From Planctomycetota bacterium (GTDB taxonomy: Bacteria; Planctomycetota; UBA8742; JACQVU01), in assembly GCA_016209585.1 (NCBI GenBank), contig JACQVU010000283.1:1-8795 (forward strand): DNA of 8,795 nt, written 5' to 3'. A program made the translations under genes and the position numbers. The notes beneath the pieces are model-generated. The model was given only the letters and a program-made list of their open reading frames with translations, made no database searches and had not been told where the DNA came from. How positions within the stretch are numbered: position 1 is the stretch's first letter; every line of letters starts with the position of its first letter. Shown piece by piece: positions 1 through 5,487 of this stretch.

Positions 1-2803
1 CGCGGCTCCGCGCCGACTTCCAGAGGTAGCGTGGCGTTCCCCAGTACCGGTCGCGGAAGCCGGTGAACCCGGCGTCGCCGAACAGGAGACCCCGGAAGTC
101 TTTCAGATAGATCAGCGCCCCGCCGAAGTCCGCCCCGCGGTAGAGCGGAAAGCGGTACTCGAACGTGCCGGAGGCAAAGTTGCGGTTGCGCATGTCGCGC
201 AGGCCGAATCCCCGCACGCCGTCCATGCCCCCCACTCCCACCCGCGGCGAACCGGGCGTGCCGTTCCGGTAACGCAGCGCCAGCCCGACCACATGCTCAT
301 CCTCCACCTCCCACAACGCGCCCCACTTCACCCCGTACTGGTTGTAGTTGCGGCTGGCCCCCATCCACTCGCGGATGAAGGTGGTCTCCAGCGACAGGAA
401 GTCGCCACCGATGACCGTGATCTCATGCCGGCGCAGATCGCGGGACACGACCCCCAGGTCCACCCCGCCCTTGCGCAGGTGGTCGTCGAAACGGGGGTCC
501 AGCCGATCGTTCTCCCGCCGCCACGAAAGGATGTAGTCGGCGTTGAACGAGGTGAACGGCGAGAGCGGCGCCCGCAGAAAAGGCCGCCCGCCGCCCTCGC
601 CCACCTCAAAGTCTTCGTCTTCCCCGCGAACGTAAAAGGCCTCCACTCCCAGGTCCGGCGGCAAACCCCGGTAGACGTACCGCGCCACCGCCCCGATTCC
701 GCCCTGCGCCGCGGGGCCATCGCCGCCGGTCAGGCTGCCGCGCAGAGAGAGGCCGAAGAAAGCGTCGAAATCCAGCGTGTGCCGCCCCTCGTCATCCGCC
801 ACCCGCGCCGAGTTGCTGATCAAGAGCGGCACGAAATAGTCCACCCGCGCCCCGTGCGTGGCCTCCCCCGCCTTCACGTCGCCGGCGGCTCCTTCCTCGC
901 CGGCTGGGGCATCCGGGCCGGCGTCGCCGCCCGGCCAGCCGCCGCCGGTTGGTTGGGATTGTTCATCCGTCAGCGGCGTGCCGGGAGCGGCGGCCGCGCC
1001 TGGTTTCTCCCCGCCCGCGGCTCCGGTTGGGGTTGGCAGCAGCGCCGTGGCTGGCACGCGGGCGGTGGCCAGCCGGCCGTCGGCGTACACGGAGACGATG
1101 AGTCCGCCGGCGGGGTCGAACCGCGCGTGGGTGACGCCGGCCGCGACGCCGGAGATGCGGCGCGACCGTTTGGCCGCCACGTCGTAGAGCAACGCCTGCG
1201 GGGCGTCGCCCGGCCGCGGCTCGCCGGCGACGACCAGGCTCGCGCCGTCCGCCGCCACGTCGAAACTGAAGACCTCGCCGGCGCAGACCGGAAGCGTTTC
1301 CTCCGCGCCGCTGTCCAGGCGGCGCGCGATGAGCCGCCAGAGGCCTTGCCGCTCGGAGCGGTAGTAGAGCGTGAGGCTGTCGGGCGCCGGGCGCGGGTCG
1401 CGGTCGGCGAAGGCGTCGTTGGTGACGGGTTCGACGCGATTCGACGCCTGGATGTCGCCGCGCCCGCCGTTGGTCACGGCGTAATAGAGGCCGCCGGCGG
1501 GGCGCGGATCGGAAGAGACGCCCCACACGTCGTCGAACGCGCCCAGCGCGGTGTACTGGGGGAAGCCCCGGGCGTCGCCCCACTCTCCGCCCCAGAGGTG
1601 GCCGGGGCAGGAGCGCAACACCACCCGGCCGCGCTCGCGCGCCGCGAAGATCGCCCGGCCGTCGCGGTCGAAGGCGATGGGGCGGGGCTTCACGTCGAGC
1701 GTGGCGACCACGGTTCGCCCTTCGGACTCCTCCCGCCCGTGAATGGCCTTCACCATCCGCCGACCATCGCGGGAGGAGAGGAAGAAGAGGGCGTCGCCTT
1801 CCGGCGACGGCTGGGGGAAGAGATGGCCGGTGGGGTAGCGCGCCTGGGGCGTGATGCGGCTCCAGCCCGGTTCGATGGCGGGTCGGCCGTCCGGCGGGAA
1901 CTTTTTGCGGATCCAGGCGCGCGCCTCTTCGTCCAGGTGTTCCGGGGTGGTGTCGAGGATGTCGCGGAGGAAACTCCGGGTGAGGAAGTAGTCGCCCAGG
2001 CGGCGCACCATGCGGCCCACGACGGTCTCGCCGCGGCTTTCCTTCAGGAAGTCGATGACGGCGCGCGCGTAGTACAGCGCCACGGCGCGCCGGGAGCCGG
2101 GGAGGTGCTCGAACCCCTCCAGGTCGGCGAGGGCCGGGAAGTCGCCGGACCTCGCCAGGTCGCGCAGCACGAGGTCGCGCGCCCTCGTGTCCAGCGCGCC
2201 GACCTCCGACTCCACGATGCCCCGCTGGAGCCACTCCGCGTAGAACGGGAACTTGAGGATGTCGAACGTCCGGGTCTGGCCGGGGTAGAGCGCCTCCAGC
2301 CCGATCACGCTGGCGAGTTCCCGCCGGACGGCGGCGCGCAACTCGCGTTCCGAGTCCACCATCGCCAGGCCGATCCGTTTGGAGATCGGATCGGTGTAGC
2401 CGGCGGCGTCGTCGGCCATGTCGAAGTGCGCGATGGGCGACGCCGCCAGCGCCTCGCGGTTGGGATACAGAAACACCTTGACGAACGCCGGCTCGTAGAG
2501 GCCCCAGCGCGCGGTGATCTCGGCGTAGGCGGCCTCCAGCAACCGGGCCACGCGGCGGGCGTAGCCCTCGTCGTCGGAACGGGAGAAGGCGATCTCGAAG
2601 TGCGCGCTGGTCACCGCCCGCCCCATCGCGGCCCCGCCGCGGATCTGCTCCTGTCCGGACGCGGACCCCGGGGCAGCCAGGAGCGCCAGGACGGCCATTG
2701 CCACGGCGACGCGCCGCCATGGCAATGGCGACCGCGACCGCGCGGGCCAGGCGGCACGGTCGTTCTGGAGATCGGAAGCGCCCAGTGTCATCGTCATGTC
2801 CAT
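1..2803 (-). CDS. Omp85-family outer-membrane protein with degenerate peptidase-MA-like domain and PD40 beta-propeller (3' end missing)
   Basis: The open frame gives 934 residues from ATG 2803 and leaves the window still open. Seen: a basic then hydrophobic signal peptide (about 29-50, RRVAVAMAVLALLAAPGSASG, probable cut before Q51). A helical region (about 60-302) has the layout of peptidase-MA-like domains, but the HExxH position reads RELAS (161-165) and the later ligand motif reads WLQRGIVES (191-199). PD40 blades follow (PSPEGDALFF near 332-341; another near 465-490), then a Gly/Ala/Pro linker (about 590-650) and a beta-barrel from about 655. VRGF (863-866) after two glycines matches the conserved Omp85 loop-6 motif, followed by FEYRFPLYRG. 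Inferred: an outer-membrane barrel with the propeller and an inactive peptidase-like domain in the periplasm, without POTRA domains. Such PD40-barrel fusions occur in several phyla but their function is unknown. No clear ribosome site; GTG 2809 or ATG 2797/2791 are alternative starts. About 40-60 residues are probably missing. Confidence 0.88.
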   Translation of the reverse strand, partial: MDMTMTLGASDLQNDRAAWPARSRSPLPWRRVAVAMAVLALLAAPGSASGQEQIRGGAAMGRAVTSAHFEIAFSRSDDEGYARRVARLLEAAYAEITARWGLYEPAFVKVFLYPNREALAASPIAHFDMADDAAGYTDPISKRIGLAMVDSERELRAAVRRELASVIGLEALYPGQTRTFDILKFPFYAEWLQRGIVESEVGALDTRARDLVLRDLARSGDFPALADLEGFEHLPGSRRAVALYYARAVIDFLKESRGETVVGRMVRRLGDYFLTRSFLRDILDTTPEHLDEEARAWIRKKFPPDGRPAIEPGWSRITPQARYPTGHLFPQPSPEGDALFFLSSRDGRRMVKAIHGREESEGRTVVATLDVKPRPIAFDRDGRAIFAARERGRVVLRSCPGHLWGGEWGDARGFPQYTALGAFDDVWGVSSDPRPAGGLYYAVTNGGRGDIQASNRVEPVTNDAFADRDPRPAPDSLTLYYRSERQGLWRLIARRLDSGAEETLPVCAGEVFSFDVAADGASLVVAGEPRPGDAPQALLYDVAAKRSRRISGVAAGVTHARFDPAGGLIVSVYADGRLATARVPATALLPTPTGAAGGEKPGAAAAPGTPLTDEQSQPTGGGWPGGDAGPDAPAGEEGAAGDVKAGEATHGARVDYFVPLLISNSARVADDEGRHTLDFDAFFGLSLRGSLTGGDGPAAQGGIGAVARYVYRGLPPDLGVEAFYVRGEDEDFEVGEGGGRPFLRAPLSPFTSFNADYILSWRRENDRLDPRFDDHLRKGGVDLGVVSRDLRRHEITVIGGDFLSLETTFIREWMGASRNYNQYGVKWGALWEVEDEHVVGLALRYRNGTPGSPRVGVGGMDGVRGFGLRDMRNRNFASGTFEYRFPLYRGADFGGALIYLKDFRGLLFGDAGFTGFRDRYWGTPRYLWKSARSR

Positions 2804-2988
2804 ACTCACGCGTGGCGGGAAGGTAACAATCGCGCCCGGCAGGCGGAAAGAGAAAACCACCCGCCCGCCGGATTTCGGTGGCGGGGCCGGCCGGCCGGGA
2901 GTATACATGCGCGTTTCCATGTTCGCGCGCCGCCGGCCACGCCGGGATCGCGGACGGGGCGGATCGCCGGGCGGTGGGCGCGTCGTGT
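2804..2988. promoter_or_regulatory. Divergent intergenic region between the outer-membrane protein gene and rpoZ
   Basis: This gap should hold promoters for both directions. The only AT-rich element is around 2900-2908. Read on the minus strand it gives TATACT at 2905-2900, a five-of-six match to a sigma-70 -10 box about 100 bases before the outer-membrane protein start, but no good -35 box lies 16-18 bases upstream. The same bases read on the plus strand as TATACA, also without a -35. A GGCCGGCCGGCC palindrome lies beside it (about 2886-2897). Promoter positions are therefore a guess; the genome's own sigma consensus is unknown. Confidence 0.25.
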
Positions 2989-2996
2989 GGAGGTGA
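2989..2996 (+). promoter_or_regulatory. Ribosome binding site of rpoZ
   Basis: GGAGGTGA is a near-perfect complement of the 16S rRNA 3' end and ends four bases before GTG 3001. It is the clearest Shine-Dalgarno site in the window. It decides the start of rpoZ, because an open frame extends upstream to ATG 2878 but that extension has no comparable site and resembles no omega N-terminus. Confidence 0.85.
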
Positions 2997-3000
2997 CTCC

Positions 3001-3252
3001 GTGCCTGAACTGCCGCCGAAACGTGAGATGATCCAGCGTCTGGCCCAGAAGGTGGGCGGCTCGTTCCGCCTGTCCACGCTGCTTCAGAAGCGGGTGCGCG
3101 ATTTGGTGAACGGCGCGCCTCCGCTGGTGGACGCTCAGGGCAAGTCGCCGCTGGACATCGCGTTCCAGGAGGTTGAACTGGGTCTCCTGCGCCTCGTCTT
3201 CCGCGCCGACGAAGACAAAGGCCCCAAGGTGGTCGCCAAGAAGGACGAATAG
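3001..3252 (+). CDS. rpoZ: DNA-directed RNA polymerase subunit omega
   Basis: An 83-residue protein starting at GTG. It matches the small omega fold: an N-terminal stretch (PPKREMIQRLAQKVGGSFRL), then LLQKRVRDLVNGAPPLV, the counterpart of the conserved KRARxLxxGxxP segment, then SPLDIAFQEVELGLL, the counterpart of the AxxEixxGxL helix. The end is a charged tail (KGPKVVAKKDE). Omega binds the beta-prime subunit of RNA polymerase and helps it fold and assemble in the cytoplasm. Position also supports the call, since rpoZ is often found just before the coenzyme A genes coaBC in bacteria. Sequence agreement is moderate rather than close, so the call rests on length, the KR-helix pattern and the neighbour together. 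The gene is first in the plus-strand block and has its own strong ribosome site. Confidence 0.8.
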   Translation: MPELPPKREMIQRLAQKVGGSFRLSTLLQKRVRDLVNGAPPLVDAQGKSPLDIAFQEVELGLLRLVFRADEDKGPKVVAKKDE

Positions 3253-3281
3253 CCGGCGACAAGTTGTCAGTTGTCCGCCGG
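3253..3281 (+). terminator. Hairpin directly after rpoZ; attenuator or mRNA stabiliser rather than a full terminator
   Basis: Starting on the base after the rpoZ stop codon, CCGGCGACAA pairs with TTGTCCGCCGG (3271-3281), giving ten pairs with one bulged C and an eight-base loop. An alternative inner stem GACAA-G-TTGTC (3258-3268) is also possible. No T-tract follows, so it is not a classical intrinsic terminator. In the 79-base gap before coaC it may lower read-through or protect the 3' end of the rpoZ message (inference). Confidence 0.4.
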
Positions 3282-3331
3282 GGAAGACGGCACACCGGCA
3301 AGTGAACCCTTTCAGACATGGGCCTTTGCCG

Positions 3332-3901
3332 ATGGCAGCCGCCAAGACTCCGCCGAAGAAGAAGGAAGTGCTGCTCGGCGTCTCTGGCGGCATCGCGGCC
3401 TACCGGGTGTGCGAGGTGATCTCGCTGCTGCGCGAGCAGTGCGCCTTCACGGTGGTGATGACGCCCAACGCCACGCGCTTCGTCACCCCGCTCACCTTCA
3501 AGACGTTGACGCAGCGGCCGGTGATCGCCGACCTGTTCGAGTATGAGGAGCAGGCGCGCCCCGGCCACATCGCCGTGACGGAGAACGCCGACCTCTTCCT
3601 GGTCGCTCCAGCCACCGCCAACGTGCTGGCGAAACTGGCGCACGGCATCGCCGACGACGCGCTGACCACCACCGCGATCTCCCTGGCCTGCCCGGTGCTG
3701 ATCGCGCCGGCGATGAACCCGCGCATGTGGTCGCACCGCGCGGTGCAGGCCAACGTGGCCGCGCTGCGCGCCTGGGGGTATCAGTTTGTTGAACCGACCG
3801 CCGGCCACCTCGCCTGCGGCGACTGGGGCGTCGGCCGCCTGGCCGAGCCGGCCGCCATCGTCGCCGCCGTGCGTCGCATGCTCGCGCTGGGAGGCGAATG
3901 A
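3332..3901 (+). CDS. coaC: Phosphopantothenoylcysteine decarboxylase, stand-alone
   Basis: A 189-residue flavoprotein of the HFCD family. It decarboxylates 4'-phospho-N-pantothenoylcysteine to 4'-phosphopantetheine in coenzyme A synthesis, using FMN. Seen: the N-terminal flavin-fold motif GVSGGIAAYR (16-25), catalytic His79 in GHIAVTENADLFLVAPATAN, the substrate-binding PAMNPRMW (126-133), and the substrate-clamp cysteine C162 in GHLACGDWGVGR. All key residues are present, so it should be active. In most bacteria this domain is fused to CoaB in one CoaBC protein of about 400 residues; here it stops in the linker. Its TGA overlaps the coaB ATG as ATGA (3898-3901). ATG 3332 was chosen because the family motif begins about 15 residues later. 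The upstream extension to ATG 3173 overlaps rpoZ and looks non-native. No clear ribosome site is visible; GTG 3302 is a possible alternative start. Confidence 0.93.
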   Translation: MAAAKTPPKKKEVLLGVSGGIAAYRVCEVISLLREQCAFTVVMTPNATRFVTPLTFKTLTQRPVIADLFEYEEQARPGHIAVTENADLFLVAPATANVLAKLAHGIADDALTTTAISLACPVLIAPAMNPRMWSHRAVQANVAALRAWGYQFVEPTAGHLACGDWGVGRLAEPAAIVAAVRRMLALGGE

Positions 3902-4554
3902 ACGCCCTGATCACCGCCGGCCCCACGCGCGAGTATCTCGACGCCGTCCGCTACCTCTCGAACGCCTCCTCCGGCCGCATGGGCATGGCCCTGGCCCGCG
4001 CCTGCCTGCGCCGCGGCTGGAACACCACCGTCATCGCCGGCCCGGTCGAAGCCGCCCCCCCCCGCGGCGCGCGCGTCGTTCCCGTCACGTCGGCGAAGGA
4101 GATGCTCGCCGCCGTCGCCCGCCTTCTCCCGCGCGCCGACATCCTGTTCATGTGCGCCGCCGTCGCCGACTACCGCCCCGCCAGAAGGCTCCCCGGCAAG
4201 ATGAAAAAAACCGGCGACCCGATCACCCTGCGCCTCGTGCCCACTAAAGACATCCTGTCTACCCTGGCCCCCCGCCGCCGGCCGGGACAGGTGATCGTGG
4301 GCTTCGCGCTGGAGTCGCGCGACCTCGCGCGCCACGCGCTCCGCAAACTGCGCGACAAACGGCTCGACCTCGTCGTGGCCAACGGCCCCGAGACCATCGG
4401 CTCTCCCACCATCACCGCCCACGTGCTCTCTCCCCGCGGCGTCGAGGCTCTCCTCTACGCCGTCTCCAAGAACGCCCTCGCCGCCTGCGTCGTTTCCCTC
4501 GCGGCCGCCGCCGCGGCGGCGAAGCGCGCCCGGCCGGCGCCGCCACGCCCATGA
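3898..4554 (+). CDS. coaB: Phosphopantothenate-cysteine ligase, stand-alone
   Basis: A 218-residue protein matching the CoaB (synthetase) half of CoaBC. It activates phosphopantothenate with a nucleotide (CTP in most bacteria) and joins it to cysteine, making the substrate of CoaC. Seen in family order: ITAGPTREYLDAVRYLSNAS with N22, the glycine-rich SSGRMG (24-29), AAVADYRP (87-94), the lysine motif KMKK (101-104), PTKDIL (115-120, usually TPDIL), VGFALES (134-140) and LDLVVAN (156-162). The last 20 or so residues are an alanine run and a KRARPAPPRP tail not needed for the fold. The start overlaps the coaC stop and the stop overlaps the uppP start, both as ATGA, which suggests translational coupling. 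A nine-C run (4055-4063) and a seven-A run (4204-4210) lie in the frame; no frameshift is evident. Confidence 0.92.
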   Translation: MNALITAGPTREYLDAVRYLSNASSGRMGMALARACLRRGWNTTVIAGPVEAAPPRGARVVPVTSAKEMLAAVARLLPRADILFMCAAVADYRPARRLPGKMKKTGDPITLRLVPTKDILSTLAPRRRPGQVIVGFALESRDLARHALRKLRDKRLDLVVANGPETIGSPTITAHVLSPRGVEALLYAVSKNALAACVVSLAAAAAAAKRARPAPPRP

Positions 4555-5336
4555 ACCCCTACGCGCAGGCCGCGCTGCTGGGCGTCGTCCAGGGGCTGAC
4601 CGAGTTCCTGCCGGTCTCCTCCTCCGGTCATCTCATCCTCTTCGGCGCCGACGAAAAGTCCGGCGGCCTGCTCGGCGTCATGGTGTTGCATGCCGCCTCT
4701 CTGTTGGCGCTGGCGGTGGTCTTCCGGCGCGACATCCTCGCTCTCTTCCTGCCCCGACCAGCCTGGCGCACGCTGGGGCTGCTCGCCGCCGCCACACTCC
4801 CGGTCGGCGTGATCGGCCTCCTGTTCGAGAGCCGCATCGACGCCATGTTCGCCCAGCGCGACGCCGGCGCCCTCGCCGTGGTCGGCTGCGGCCTCATCGC
4901 CACGGGCATTGCCCTGGCCCTCTCCGACCTGTTCGGGCCGAAGGAGGCCGCCGGCGCCATGCGCCCCTGGAAGGCGCTGGTGATGGGGCTGGCGCAGGCC
5001 GTCGCCATTCTTCCGGGCGTCTCGCGCTCCGGCTCCACCATCTCCTCCGGGCTGGCCACCCACATGCCCCGCGCCGAGGCCGTGCGCTGGTCGTTCCTCC
5101 TGGCGCTGCCCGCCGTCGGCGGCGCGACGCTGCTGAAAGTGGTCAAAGCGGTGAAACTCGGCGAGGTCGCTCCCTGGGGGCCGCTGGGCGTGGGTTTCGC
5201 TATTTGTTTCATCGTCAGTTTTCTCGCCCTTCGCGTGCTGATGGCGGCCGTGAAGCGCCGGCGCTTCTGGTACTTCGCGCTCTACACGATCCCGGCCGGA
5301 GGCGTGGCCATGGCCATGGCCTTCGCCAAGAGTTGA
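4551..5336 (+). CDS. uppP: Undecaprenyl-diphosphatase (BacA/UppP family)
   Basis: A 261-residue integral membrane protein. It removes a phosphate from undecaprenyl diphosphate to regenerate the lipid carrier for peptidoglycan and other surface polymers; overexpression of the family gives bacitracin resistance. Seen: the first signature QGLTEFLPVSSSGH (Q14, E18, H27) and the second PGVSRSGSTI (155-164, R159), the two re-entrant segments that build the active site. Hydrophobic helices lie between and after them, for example around 45-60, 75-92, 106-125, 181-199 and 212-233. Length is normal for the family. The start is fixed by the signature beginning ten residues in. The ATG overlaps the coaB stop, so uppP is probably co-translated with the coenzyme A genes. 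The two functions are not metabolically linked beyond growth demand. Confidence 0.95.
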   Translation: MNPYAQAALLGVVQGLTEFLPVSSSGHLILFGADEKSGGLLGVMVLHAASLLALAVVFRRDILALFLPRPAWRTLGLLAAATLPVGVIGLLFESRIDAMFAQRDAGALAVVGCGLIATGIALALSDLFGPKEAAGAMRPWKALVMGLAQAVAILPGVSRSGSTISSGLATHMPRAEAVRWSFLLALPAVGGATLLKVVKAVKLGEVAPWGPLGVGFAICFIVSFLALRVLMAAVKRRRFWYFALYTIPAGGVAMAMAFAKS

Positions 5337-5360
5337 CGCCCGCGGAAGGCGGAACAGAGA

Positions 5361-5390
5361 ACCACGAATGAACACGAATGAACACCAATG
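5361..5390 (+). repeat. Three tandem copies of a 10-bp unit
   Basis: ACCACGAATG, AACACGAATG and AACACCAATG lie end to end, each differing from the next by one base. They are 24 bases after the uppP stop codon. The last unit runs into GGTGG, so CACC-AAT-GGTG (5384-5394) can form a small hairpin. This AT-leaning stretch differs from the surrounding GC-rich coding sequence. I recall similar ACGAATGAACACGAATG strings from intergenic regions of unrelated environmental bacteria but cannot check this here. Confidence 0.8.
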
Positions 5391-5404
5391 GTGGAAGGCG
5401 GGCA

Positions 5405-5473
5405 GAAGGCAGAAAGCGGAAGTGGAAAGGCCAGGTTCGCACTTCAGCCTTTGCCCTTCTACCTTCCGCCTTC
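5405..5473. terminator. Imperfect purine-rich hairpin between convergent genes
   Basis: Arm 5405-5431 and the reverse complement of arm 5447-5473 agree at 21 of 27 positions without gaps, around a 15-base loop (5432-5446). Each arm is itself built from GAAGGC/GGAAGG-like units, and further copies lie outside the arms. It sits between the 3' ends of uppP and the SUMF1-domain gene, where a two-way terminator is expected. No U-run is present, so the terminator role is inferred from position and pairing only. Confidence 0.45.
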
Positions 5474-5487
5474 GACCTTCCGTCCGC

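Noticed and set aside
293..3031. A 912-codon open frame on the plus strand
   Set aside because: It runs antisense to the outer-membrane protein gene, whose minus frame has a signal peptide, PD40 motifs and the VRGF barrel motif. The plus-strand product is His/Arg/Gly/Ala-rich without any recognisable domain; high GC content keeps such frames open.
963..3077. A 704-codon open frame on the minus strand
   Set aside because: Same strand but another frame of the outer-membrane protein gene; it is Arg/Pro/Gly-rich, has no domain and runs past the divergent promoter region into rpoZ.
5361..5473. CRISPR array
   Set aside because: The units are 6-10 bases with no spacers between them; there are no 24-37-base direct repeats and no cas genes.
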